Part shown: in pieces, positions 24,245 to 35,140 of the stretch | How positions within the stretch are numbered: the first letter of the stretch is position 1 | Layout of the letters: every line of letters begins with the position of its first letter | Source: Paramarasmius palmivorus | Taxonomy: Eukaryota; Basidiomycota; Agaricomycetes; Agaricales; Marasmiaceae | NCBI GenBank assembly: GCA_037176845.1 | Contig: JAYKXP010000007.1 | Span: 806,001-870,000 of the forward strand | Direction: 5' to 3' | Length of the DNA stretch: 64,000 bases | Notes under the pieces: generated by a model | What the model saw: only the letters and a program-made list of their open reading frames with translations | Databases searched by the model: none | Told to the model about the DNA's origin: nothing | Translations under genes and position numbers: made by a program

Positions 24245-26507
24245 ATGTCAGACACAAAATCGGCCCTGGAATTGAACGAACCCCAGACCATCATTGATCC
24301 TGTTGCAGAGAAACGACTCTTGCGGAAGCTGGATTGGAGACTTATTCCCCTATTCACCCTTATCTGTACGTGACGCTGTAATAGAAGAAGTATTCAACTG
24401 AGTTACTTTCAGATTGCACGAACTTCGTTGACAGGTGCCACTGCTTACCGAAATCAAAATTTGTCGCTGACCCGCTGATGATCTAGGACCGCGATTGGTA
24501 TGTTTCCAGACTTGACAACCACAGTACCCGCCTAAGATAGTACGAAGGCAATGCGAAGATCGCCGGCATCGAAAAGGACCTTAACATGACTGGCTTCGAC
24601 TACAACGTAGCACTCACGGTGTTCTACATTTTTGTAAGACCTACAATGTTACTGATGGAATTCTTTACCTTGACAACCTCTGCAGTATATCGTGGCGGAA
24701 GTGCCTTCCAATTTGGCTTTGAAGCATTTCGGATCAGTCTGGCTTGCGGGAACAGTTGTGACATTTGGTGCAACCGCGATCGGGACTGCTTTTGTGACTA
24801 CATATGGAGGCTTGATTGTTTCGAGAGTGTTTTTGGGTATGGCAGAAGGAGGAACGTTGGTGCGTATCTCGCGTTTAAACTCAAATAAATCCGTATTTAG
24901 CTTTTTATCCGTTTAAGTCGGGTTTGGTGTATGTGCTTTCCGGCGTAAGTTGGGGTCAATTTGTTTTGCCATGGGCGAAAACGGATCTGCAATCTAATCT
25001 CGAAACAGTATTATCGCAGGTCAGAGCTCGTTCTTCGTGTTGGGGTCTTCTTTGGTGTTGCCCCAACTTTAGCGGGTGCTTGTAAGCTTTACCTCTTGCA
25101 CTTCGCAAGTCATCGTTGTGTTGACCATATTTAACTCAGTTGGTGGCCTCCTGGCCTCTGGTCTACTCAGTGTTGGCGACATTTCCACTGTTACTTCATG
25201 GCGGAAGATATTCTTTATAGGTACATTACACGCATTCGTCTTTCCGTTCGAGGATGGTTGATATAACCTTTTTCAGAGGGTTGGTCCCGAACCTATCAAT
25301 GCATCCATACATGATCTGAAAAGTAGTATAGGCATCATCACATGTGGTATTGGGCTTATCTGCTTCTTCATTTTGCCCGACGACCCTCGACGTACGAGAA
25401 TGCTTAACGAAGAAGAGCGGGCTCTTGCGATAGCCCGCATCGATGCTGACCAGGCTGTTGAAACAAAGGGGATCAAAGAAAAGACCTCACTGAAACTCAT
25501 ATTAAGGTCATTCAGTTTCACGGTGCGTGTATATCGCTCATGCACATACCTTGGGGTGGCTGGAGCTAACCGAGTTCTGCCACAGACCACAACTTGTGCC
25601 ATAATGTACATGCGTAAGGCGCGATCAAATACTTCCATCCACGGCAGATTTTGAGGTTCAAAACAGTCATCAACATATCATTCCAAGGACTGAGTTTGTT
25701 CATGCCAACTGTAGTAGCAACGCGTACGTCTCGGCCTTCTATATTCCGGCAATTCCATGTTGATTTCCTTGACAGTCGGAAATTACAGTGCGTTCCAGCC
25801 ATTTGATCTGCACATGTCCGGCTGACAATTGTATTAGCCGTGGTCGAGTCTCAACTGCGGACAGTACCACCTTACCTCCTTGGTGCAGTTTGGGCAATAT
25901 TCTGCGCATATTGTAGTTTCCGATTGAAGCGTCGAGCGTTGTTCATCTTGATTTCCACTCTGTTGATGGTTGCGGGCTATGCGATCGCAGTTGGGACGAA
26001 GAACTCTAAGGCAAGGTATGTTTTGGCCGTTTTGATCTGGTAAGGTTCTGTATTCATTGAATTCAGGTACGCTGCATGCTTCTTGTCGATCACGGGAGGT
26101 AGCAATGCTGGACCCATGGTGCTTGCTTGGGGCACAGGGAATGCTGCACCGGATACCATCAAGGCTGTTGCAACAGCCCTTATTCCTGGAATTGGAACCC
26201 TCGGGGCCGTCATCGCGTGAGCTTCTGCCCGTAATCTACATCTTTGTCCCGTCTATACTCACAATAATCCATGATCAGGGTCTGGACATATCTTCCTACC
26301 GACGCTCCAGACTATCACAAAGGCAATTCACTGAATCTTGCAACAAGTAGCTTTACCTGCGTCTTGGTGATATTTGCAGTAACTTATATCCGACTGGAAA
26401 ATGCCAAACGGGAGCGAGGTGAGAGGAACTATAGGTTGGAAGGAAAGACTTCGAAGGAGATTGAGGAGCTGGGATATTTGCATCCCGAATTCAGGTATCA
26501 GGTTTAA
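24245..26507 (+). CDS. MFS transporter, anion:cation symporter family
   Basis: Start MSDTKSALELNEP at 24245, followed by EKRLLRKLDWRLIPLF, the usual cytoplasmic lead of this family. Spliced exons give CTNFVDRTAIGNAKIAG, DYNVALTVFYI, then IVAEVPSNLALKHFG, VSRVFLGMAEGGT, YYRRSELVLRVGVFFG, SWRKIFFIEG and the loop LPDDPRRTRMLNEEER. The second half has SFQGLSLFMPTVVA, GGSNAGPMVLAWG and TYLPTDAPDYHKGN, with the C-terminus LGYLHPEFRYQV. The order equals vitamin/tartrate/allantoate-type symporters (TNA1/Dal5 relatives) of the plasma membrane. The family motif between helices 2 and 3 and the inter-domain loop are present, and frame is kept throughout. It is not a close paralogue of the neighbouring minus-strand MFS gene. 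The substrate is not readable from sequence. Confidence 0.87.
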
Positions 26508-26699
26508 GTACTAGAGATCTACAAGGTGTATGATATACATGTTCGAAAAATTGTATATTGCCATTGTTGTGAAATTGTGGACCAACATCCAGTCTTACAA
26601 GTATGCATGTTTCCTGAGTATCTGGTAGCTGTGCACTGCGTCCGGGGTTTGCCACCCTTTCTCTCACGGTGACAGAATGTTTCTATTTCTTTTAGGTTT

Positions 26700-27400
26700 C
26701 TTTAAGACTTCTACCACCTGCTGTGTCGTACCCCTACTCCTCGTCGCGGTGAAAATGGAGAAATGTTGAGCCCTTCGCGTTCTTCTCGCATTCCCGCAAG
26801 ACTTGGAGCTTCGGCGTGTCTTAGGCCTATGAATTATAAGCAAAAAGACATCTCCGACAGTCCAACTCAGGATTCACGTCGCCAGCACCCTCAATCGAGA
26901 AATACTGCGCGCACGATCTACGACAATGTCAGTGCTCTTCTACCACGTACCCTTATTTCGGACCCGGGACCACCTAGCAGTGTAATCTCAGTGCCGCAAA
27001 AAGTCCATTATCGCATTCTGTAGATGTCCATCGCTCCGTATAGATCGCGTTTACTCTGGGAATATCAGCGGCTGATTCAGTATGTTAACATGCTTGGAAG
27101 GTTCTCAAGTTACGAGTATACGCCACGCCAACACTCTACCGCTTCCATGATGGTGGTGTTGTACCCAAGGATTCCAAGCCTCGTCTTTTAGAAGCCTTGG
27201 ATATATACCCAGCTCTACTATCGCCTCACCGTTAATCTTGTTGACGTGGATCATCGATATATAATGTTCTCTCGTTGTGGTGATTCCACCAAGAACACTA
27301 TTACTCGCGAGGGTTGAATATTTGAATGGGCAGGCGCGCATGTATCTCGTCTTTAGATGCCTTATTCAGTACAAGTCTTGGCACAGTCTAGGTTTGTATG
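26700..27400 (+). pseudogene. Possible remnant of an F-box-type gene
   Basis: Around 27110-27340 the plus strand reads VYATPTLYRFHDGG, then LLEALDIYPAL, and in a different frame LTVNLVDVDHRYI, before a stop. LYATPTLYR-type strings and short leucine-rich repeats are common just after the F-box in basidiomycete F-box proteins. The pieces lie in different frames with no obvious introns joining them, so a decayed copy is the simplest reading. An upstream basic, Ser/Pro-rich stretch at 26764-27023 could be unrelated. This is a weak call. Confidence 0.25.
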
Positions 27401-27465
27401 AGAACTATATCGGTGCAAAAGTGTTGTCAACGTGATAGTTACAAGGCGGGGCCGCGACACAAATC

Positions 27466-28245
27466 ATGATGTCGTTTTCATCTCATACCACCACCACCGG
27501 TTCAGTCGATTCTCAGCCAGTCGAATTCCTAGAGCTTACAATTCCCCTGTAGGCTACTTACTCCCGTCTATACACTCTGCACCACCATTCTTCACGTACG
27601 TCTGATCCTGAGCGCCTCGTATTGACGCTGACTCGTCGATACAGAAAGCAGCCAAATCCTGTCACTAACGCGACAGCGACAGATCAATGGATCAGGCTCA
27701 TCCTTGAATATGCACGGTTTAGAAAGCTTTACTATCTACGGATAGATGACTGTGAGAGCACTGGGAATGACTGGGATGAGATTCTTCGGAACGAGCGGAT
27801 TAATCGTGCGTGCTTATCGTTGACCCTCCTGAAGGACAATCGCTAATCCTTAGTCCTAGGCAGGATACTACCGTCATACCTCACTTATCTTATAGAGACG
27901 ATGGTTTCAAGAGGCCTTGCAGAGTACGATCCACCGAAACAGACGAAATCGGTTCTACTCTATTGGAGATCTCCTGACGAATGGGCCGAGACTCTACACA
28001 GCTGGGTTCGTCCTGTACATTCTGTCTCGACAAAAATTGGCCTGCTGACGCCTTATCTTTAGGCATCATCCATAGGGAGTCTGAACAAGATCATGACGTT
28101 CTACGAAATCACAGAACCAGAAATCGAATCTCCCTTATCCGGCATACCGCTGCCTTTACTACGGAAAGCTATCTCAATATTGGCGAAGACGAATAGGGCC
28201 CAGCTTATTGCTATCCCAGGAGGAGAAGGTGTACGATTTTTCTGA
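27466..28245 (+). CDS. VPS25: ESCRT-II subunit VPS25
   Basis: Component of the endosomal ESCRT-II complex, which sorts ubiquitinated membrane proteins into multivesicular bodies; VPS25 has two winged-helix domains and an N-terminal PPxF motif that docks on VPS22/VPS36. The exons give LLPSIHSAPPFF, T|KQPNPVTNATATDQW, LILEYARFRKLYYLRI, then RRILPSYLTYLIE, SRGLAEYDPP, LLYWRSPDEWAETLHSW, KIMTFYEITEPE and the typical terminus GGEGVRFF before TGA. PPFF-T-KQPNP and GxGVxFF are diagnostic. Start ATG 27466 (a second ATG follows at 27469) adds about 25 residues before the conserved part, so a shorter N-terminus is possible. The stop lies 117 bp from the convergent stop of the next gene. Confidence 0.9.
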
Positions 28246-28362
28246 ATACTGCTTAGAGGTACTACAATATCAAGTTGTATTTAGTTTACATTCATAACTT
28301 AGCCTGTATGTATGATAGAACGTTTGAAAGTTGTGGAGCTGAGGCTGACGACAGTACCAGCC

Positions 28363-30020
28363 CTATTCTGAGTCGCTTTGGTCCTCCAAGAAAGCCATGA
28401 TACTCTGCCGAGCGTTGCTCTGTCGATACCGTTAGACTCTGCAAGATGTTAGCGATTACTGTAAGCTCACCCTCCGTTTGGTCGGAACTTTGACGTCTTC
28501 CTCCTCCTCACTCGCTTCATCATTCTCCTGGCTCTTACTTGTTTGACGAGACCTTCGTGAAGATTGCTTGACGATCGCTTTCTCGAAGGTTTGGACGTCC
28601 TCTGTAGAATAAGTGAGCAGGTGACAGGTAATAGTATGTGGAAGGGGAACAAAGGTACCAAGTTCCTGAGCTAGTTCACGTTTTGCCTTGATCTCCTTTG
28701 CTTGCTCCATACTCAGTCTCCCAGTCATGCCCAAGTCGGCTAGCATCTCCTTCAGCATTTTTATCTGCTTATTCGGCTCGTCTTCTATGCCTTTGAATGC
28801 CTTTGCCCATACTTTCCGCACGCCGCAAGCATTGACGAGGCCCTGGGATATTTGGTCACCTCTCGAGTCACGGCAAGTTGGAAGGACGCACCTTCAAACG
28901 CTTGATAGTCTCTTCATCTTTGCTCAGCGTAACAGCATTCTTCTTGCCTTTCTTCTCTTTGGGAGCCTGCTAGATGTCAATAGATGTGTGGTTGCGCAGA
29001 GATTATAATGTTTACCTTTTTCTCTTTCTCCTTATCCTTAGACTTGCTCTTTCGTTTCGGTGGTTCGTCGACAAGGTCGGAAAGCCCTGTGTCGCTCCCC
29101 TATGTCCAATTGAGATCTCGATAGTGGGGAATAGATAAGAGTTCTCACCGGATCCTCCATGGCAACGTCTACGGAAGCATCGTTTGGAGTCGTATTAGTC
29201 TCGTTCTTGATGCTGGAAGAGGGTTTTTTGTGCGAGCTATCTGGAGATTGGGTCCTTTTGCGCTTCTTTGGAGGTTGGCTGAAAGCGCCTTCTGACTAGG
29301 GTATTATAATCAGCCGACGTCGACTAGTGACAGGTCATAGTGTAGGCCTACGTCGGAGCCAGATGGTACACCGTCATCAGTCTTTAGTTGCTTCTTTGCC
29401 TTCTTCGGGGGTGGTGCTGAAGCTTCGTCTTCATCTGAAGTTGCAATGGTTTCCTGTTCGCCAGATCAGAACGGTGACTCGAATAGTAGATACCGACACG
29501 TACGGCCGATTTGAAGGTCTCCTCTGACTTTCTCTGATTTTTCTTCTTCTTATCACCACTGTCTGTGTTCTTCTTTTTCCCCTTCGTCTCGTCAGATTTC
29601 CTCTTCTTGCCTTTAGACTTGGTGCCCCCTTCAGCAGGTTCTTCATCGTGGCGTTCGGCTTTGGTATCAGACTCCTCGATGTCACTCTTATCCTTCTTAT
29701 CCTTGAGTGATTTCTTGCGGTGATAGGATTAGAACCGAGAACAGTGAACTCAAGTACTGAAAACGCGTACTTGAGTCGCGTCAATAGCGGCCTTGATAGC
29801 ACCCTTGTACTCCGAGTCATCCAAGCATCCCTTTTCCAGCCCGAATTTTTCCTCGATTTTCTGACGTATAATACGGGGAGTCAAGGTCCTGCGTAGAGGC
29901 TTATCAACTCGTCCTGCCATGGCTTACAGGGTGAACGAACCTAAGAGTACCGTCTGCAGAGGCATCTGTGACTATATCTGCAGCACATTTCTCGAGTTCA
30001 GGTATCTCTGGGATGTCCAT
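28363..30020 (-). CDS. HIRIP3-like histone chaperone with N-terminal DEK-C-like domain
   Basis: Nuclear, highly charged protein. Start MDIPEIPELEK at 30020; a short intron joins ADGTLR to TLTPRIIRQKIEEKFGL and LDDSEYKGAIKAAID, a small helical fold like the DEK C-terminal domain. The middle is Lys/Glu/Ser-rich (KKRKSDETKGKKKN, PPKKRKRTQSPDSS), rich in nuclear localisation signals. The C-terminal exons read KDEETIKRLK, then ACGVRKVWAKAFKG and LADLGMTGRLSMEQAK followed by KRELAQELEDV, which resembles the CHZ/HIRIP3 region implicated in H2A-H2B binding. The last exon restores ARQSIMAFLEDQSDSE when the acceptor near 28416 is used. Six or more short introns keep frame. Assignment to HIRIP3 rests on the C-terminal block. 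Confidence 0.78.
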
Positions 30021-30888
30021 GCTGGAGGCCGTGCCGCGCTAATGCGAGCTGCGCTGAGAAGGTGGAGGTAGTGGAAAGAGCACGTTGAGTGTCACGTGTA
30101 TAGACGCGTCGAGCACACCCGTGACTCCATGTGACAATTGCGTGACATAAATTCTCCTTCCCAACGTCCATCATCGAATTCATCTGCCCGAGGATTTTTC
30201 ACCTTTCATGCTGAACTACTCAGTGATGAATTCACATGTGCGAAATGCTGGATCTCGCACTTCTTGGCAGCGGACTCGACGAGCTCTAGCTCTAATTCCA
30301 GACCTCCCCGTACTTGACCCGCCTTGACCCGCCTTCCCACTCCCTACTCGCCCGACGTCGAGTCAAAGTCCCTTCGCTTGGAAAATGATGTACCATATCT
30401 GGCTCCGTGTCCGAATGCTGGAATGGAGCTGTAGATGGCGTTCCTAAGTGTTCAAGGCGCAATTTTGCACTGGAATTTTTCGCCGGCCTTGAATTCGGGT
30501 ACGTCGAAGCTTTCTTTTGAGCTATCAATGTCGGCTGAAGTCAAAGCAATGAACCTTCTTCAGAAAGCCTTTCGCGTGAAGATTAGACAATGCGAATATG
30601 TGTCTACGTACGACCCACTCTTTCAGCTCCCAGGAACAAAGCTTCGAGATACCAGGGTAACGTGCAATCAAAATGAGGCTTGGCGTTCTGTTCCCGACGC
30701 TTCGTGCCAGTTCGTGCCTCAGTAGCCCCACCTGCATCATACATTTTGGCAGACAGGCGCTCGTGTCGGTCGTATTGAGCAGTGTTCGTCTGTCTCTGTA
30801 CTGCAAACATCTTGTCTCTCAAACCGTATAAATACATCGGTAATGCATCGTGAAGAAAGCATCCTTCCTCGGCTCTTTCAGTCTCGAG
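30021..30888. other. Divergent upstream region of the HIRIP3-like gene and GMC oxidoreductase 1
   Basis: 868 bp between the divergent starts. The right end carries the TATA box of the oxidoreductase gene. Short reading frames inside show no domains. Confidence 0.5.
30827..30834 (+). promoter_or_regulatory. TATA box of GMC oxidoreductase 1
   Basis: TATAAATA sits 55 nt before the start codon at 30889. The paralogous gene on the other strand has the same octamer about 59 nt upstream of its ATG. Confidence 0.7.
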
Positions 30889-33086
30889 ATGAAGCTTCTA
30901 TCTTCCTTCGTCGCCCTCATTCCTGTGGTGTCAGCAAAGTTGTACACCTCATACACCGATGTTCCCAAGTCGGAATATGACTTTGTCATCGTTGGAGGTA
31001 AGTAATTCGTCGCTTTCATTCTCGCATCGGTCACTCATTTGGCTCAGGTGGAACTGCCGGAAGTATCCTGGCTGGTCGTCTCACAGAAGATCCTAGGAAC
31101 AGTGTTCTGGTTGTAGAAGCAGGCTACGAGTGTGTTTCTCAAAAAACTCTAATTGACTTATGCTCATGATTTGCCTTACAGCAATGCCAATATCCAGGAC
31201 ATCATCGTACCCTTCTTGGCTACGAATGCCCTTCACAGTATGGTTGACTGGAACTTTACAAGCACTCCTCAAGTCGGTTGTCTCAATAGGACCATTCCTC
31301 TTTCTCGGGGATTCGTTCTCGGTGGCAGCAGCAGCATCAGTATGTCTGTATCTTCCCAGTCACATTCTTAAACTCACGAACATATTTAGACTTTGTGACA
31401 TGGCACCGAGGTTCCAATGACGTCTGGGACAAGTTCGCTGAGCTTAGCGGTGATAATGGATGGGGATGGCCCGAGATGAAGAAATACAATGACCGATCTG
31501 CCAGATTGGTACCACCTGTCGACGGACACGATGGTACTGGCCAGGCTTTGCCGTCTGCCTATGGCAGAAGGGGTCAGACGGAAGTTTGCTTGCCCAGCTA
31601 TCTGGGCCGACTTGAGTCAATTGTCACGGATACCTCAAGGTCTCTAGGAGGTCGCTGGCACTATAATGAGGATTTCAACGGCGGCGATACCACTGGTACC
31701 GGTATGTATATGATTCTTCTTGATCAAACAGTGATACCAACATGGCTTTCAGGTTACTTCCTGAGTGCGGTTGCAGATGGTGCTCGAGATAGTGCTGCTA
31801 CAGCCTATCTCGTGCCTGCCCTCAACAGGCCTAACCTCGATGTCGTCGTTCATACTAGGGTTACTAAACTTCACACAATTAATTCTCGTAGCCGCACACC
31901 TATCTTCAACAAGGTCGAGATTACACATGATGCTACCAGTGAGTCTCAATTACGCTTCAATACTTCTCGCTTACATCTGTTCACTTGCAGCCGATCCGAG
32001 AAATATCACGGCGAGGAAAGAGATCATTCTTGCCGCCGGTGTATTCGGAACACCTCAAATCCTCATGCTTTCCGGTATTGGCCCACAAGATACACTACAA
32101 AACCTAAATATACCCGTCAAGGTTAACTCTCCTGATGTTGGACAGCACCTTATCGACCACCCACTGTTGCCGAATTATTACCTTGTTAACGCCACCACTA
32201 CCGATGAGATCACTCGTGATACCTCCTTCGCGAACAGCCTCTTGGAGCAATGGGAGACCAACAGGACTGGTTTGTTGGCGATTCCCCCCGGTGGAAACAT
32301 GGCCACCTTCTTAAAGAACCCTGATGGATTTGCCGGTGGATTGGATCCATCCGCTGGACCCCTCAGTGCAAACACCGAACTTATCTTCAAGGCGAGTCTT
32401 GACGGACTGGCCAGGTGATGGCATATACTCACTCATGATTTAGAATGGCTACGCTCAATTCGGACCTCCTCTCCCCGCTGAAGGCAACTTCATGACCATT
32501 GTTGCGGCTCTCGTTTCTCCGACTTCTCGTGAGTGCCAACCTGAAACCATATCGTTCATTGGTGTTTACAATGTTCCCATCTAGGCGGATATATGACTCT
32601 CCAATCTTCCAGCCCCTGGGATGCTCCCATCATCGATCTCGGCATGTTCACGACTGACTACGATATCCAGTCCATGGTTCAGGTCTTGAAGGACTCTGAA
32701 CTATTCATCTCTCAGCCCGCTTGGGACGGTTTCCTCGTCGGACCGTACGGCGAACGTGCCACTCTCGTCACTGACGAGGACTACGCCAACTTTGCAAGGA
32801 ACCGCTCGGTCACCGTCAATCACGGAATGGGAACAGCTAGGATGGGACCTGGCGGCGTTGAGAATGGTGTTGTTGACGGCAACCTGTTGGTCAAAGGCGC
32901 TAAAGGTCTGAGAATCATCGATGCTTCGGTATTCGTGAGTTCCCTTTCTTTCTGATTTCACATCGAACCTGTACTGAACTTGATTGATTGATATAGCCTC
33001 ACATTCCGGAGAACCATATCATGGCAAACGTTTTCTTGTTGGCTGAAAGAGGAGCAGACCTGGTCAAGAAGAGTTATCGTCACTAG
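30889..33086 (+). CDS. Secreted GMC oxidoreductase, aryl-alcohol-oxidase-like (copy 1)
   Basis: FAD-dependent glucose-methanol-choline oxidoreductase. Starts with a signal peptide (MKLLSSFVALIPVVSA). The Rossmann motif is YDFVIVGG|GTAGSILAGRL across intron 1, followed by VLVVEAG, GFVLGGSSSIN, TWHRGSNDVWD, KEIILAAGVFGTPQILMLSG and VGQHLIDHP. The C-terminus holds the catalytic region SVTVNHGMGTARMGPGG and PHIPENHIMANVFLLAERG. Two His residues, in NHGMG and in ENHIM, are candidates for the catalytic pair. The protein is about 600 residues, normal for aryl-alcohol/alcohol oxidases. By family, these enzymes oxidise aromatic or aliphatic alcohols and release H2O2 for peroxidases. About ten short introns keep frame. 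An almost identical gene lies inverted at 35141-37341. Confidence 0.93.
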
Positions 33087-33541
33087 ATACACAAAAACTA
33101 AATACCAGATTAAAGCTTATCTTACTTTGTAAACTCTTGTAATGGGTAGTCAGGTCTTCAGATGTACAACAATGATTTTAATGCGATGATAGTGGCAACG
33201 GAAACTCCCGGCTTGATCGAGGAATAATAGCCGCCCGTTGTATTTTTCTTTCTTGCTTCCGTGTCCACCATTAAAGTCATCGACACCTCCACGACCAGCT
33301 TCAAAGTGCGCTTAGCGATCCCACCACTGGACCGACCGCTCTCAGACTTTGACAATACAGCGATTCACTCCCGACCTTGACGATTCTATGGAGCCCATTA
33401 GCGCCTCTTGAGGTTGGATCCAACAGCGCCAACACCTTGATGGAAAGAAGCACCCTGTCATGGAAATGCCCATGCTGTACCCATGCTGTATGAGCTGTGT
33501 GCTGTATCTGCTGTATACGCACTCTTTTCGAGCCCTCACCT
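33087..33541. other. Intergenic region with imperfect CTGTA-type repeats
   Basis: Holds the GMC copy 1 3' UTR and the promoter of the next gene. Around 33470-33525 several short imperfect repeats (atgctgtacc, atgctgtatg, gctgtatc) occur just upstream of the start at 33542. I see no supported exon. Confidence 0.4.
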
Positions 33542-34598
33542 ATGCCCTCTCCAATCGAAACCCTCAGTCGCGCGAACGCTCTTGAAGAAGCGACGGATAT
33601 CGCCCAGCGATTCCGCTTCACGTCGCCACCTGTTTCTATTCGCGAACATGAGGAGCAGGGCCTATTCAGCCGGTTAGTCTTTACACGAGGCTGTTAGGAA
33701 CCAGGGCTTAGGATTAACCTACCCGAACAGAACTTTCGTAGTCACCCTATCTGACAACACCGAGGCCATCGTCCAACTTAAAGACAATGAAATCGACCTG
33801 ACCAAGGTTGCTCTTGCACGCAGTATCCTTGGGGAGATTGTCCCGACCCTCTATCGGGCCAAATCCACAGGAGTATACTTTGCCTACGTTGCACCGTTCA
33901 TTTATGGCACCTTGTGGCATCTGAAAACCGAACGCAGGGAGCTTTTGATATCGCAGGAGGCTTTCGTGGCCTCCCAGATAGCCTTTCTCATGAGAAAGTG
34001 TTCGTTGGCGATCAATAGTTCCGATGTGGTCGACTCATACGTGGTACCAAGGCTGCAAAACATAATGGGGGACGAAGATCTGACAGAGGACGTCAGAGAT
34101 CGGATTGAAGGGTTGTGTAGACAGACGGAGGTACTCAAAGACCTACCGCTTGCCCTCTGTCACATCGATATCAATTCCAGAAATGTGAGTCCCGGCCAAA
34201 CAATCACCGCAGGTTTCGAGGCTCAAATATTTTATCAGGTCATTCTTGACAACAAGGCTCATGTAGTAGGCCTTCTTGACTGGGAATTTGCTACACTCTT
34301 ACCTTTCGGTATGAACGCATGGTGCATAAGGGATCTTTCTGTGCCATGTCTCGAAGGGGCTGAGTGTGTAGCAAGGACTCGACCTATGACCAAGAGATTT
34401 TGGCGCGCATTGACTGCTGACTTGTTGGTCGAAGATAGATGGAAAGTGGTTATAGCGATGCAAGTTGGTTTTGTCTTGCTATCAGCATTCAGTGAGAACA
34501 CTGGCCAAAGCTCTGTACCCTGTCCAGACTTTGTAGAACGGTTTGATTGGCTCGAACACATGTTTATGCCATTTTGTGATGACGATTTAGAATGGTGA
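33542..34598 (+). CDS. Phosphotransferase-like protein (APH/choline-kinase fold)
   Basis: Three exons, start MPSPIETLSRANALEE. Exon 1 joins at ...GLFSR|TFVVTLSDNTEAIVQ (a lysine-poor nucleotide-binding sheet), followed by helices with LARSILGEIVPTLYRA. The catalytic loop is LALCHIDINSRN, matching H-x-D-x4-N, and the next exon gives VILDNKAHVVGLLDWEFAT, matching the D-W-E metal-binding motif of aminoglycoside phosphotransferase-fold kinases. Length is about 310 residues. The Lys that normally contacts ATP is not obvious in the N-lobe. By family, the substrate is a small molecule; in fungi most such proteins are uncharacterised. It lies between two inverted GMC oxidoreductase copies, but no functional link is shown. 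Confidence 0.72.
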
Positions 34599-35140
34599 AT
34601 TCGTGGTCGTTTACTTACATTTGTAACACTAATATGAAGCATTTGTGTACTATAATGTATTGATTTTTAGAGGCAATCGAGATGCTGAGCCAAACGGTAT
34701 GACGTGGCTGATACTCTGCCAGTGAAAGCCTTGCAGCTGAGCGCTTTTGAAATGCCGATGAAAACGGCTTTGAGCCTTTGACGTTGGATAACCAATGTGC
34801 AGCAAAACCCAACTTTGGTAAATGTTGGGATGTACAGCTTTGATCCTTCGATATCCGATGTTGCTAAACGGACAGTCCCAATATTAAAAGAAACCTGAGG
34901 AGTCTAGAGGCTCACTCGAATATTTAAATGTCGAAGACAATACGCAAAATAGTAGTTTCGTCCAAAGAGGCAAGCTGAAATCGCACAGACTGCTTTCCAG
35001 TGAGTGAATTTATATATTGAGACTGGTAGTGTACATCTACATGAAACCCATTATGGTATTAGATATTAAGAAAGTAAAAGAAAATTTTATGTTCGAGAAG
35101 GGCGAGAATTTGTTTTAGCGAATGACCAAGTCACATTTAT
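34599..35140. other. Intergenic region between convergent genes
   Basis: AT-rich sequence between the phosphotransferase-like gene and the 3' end of GMC copy 2, both transcribed towards it. It should hold two 3' UTRs. I see no exon. Confidence 0.5.

Noticed and set aside
33470..33525. CTGTA-type imperfect repeats as a possible satellite or CRISPR-like array
   Set aside because: Only a few degenerate units of different length; a eukaryotic genome gives no reason to expect a CRISPR array.
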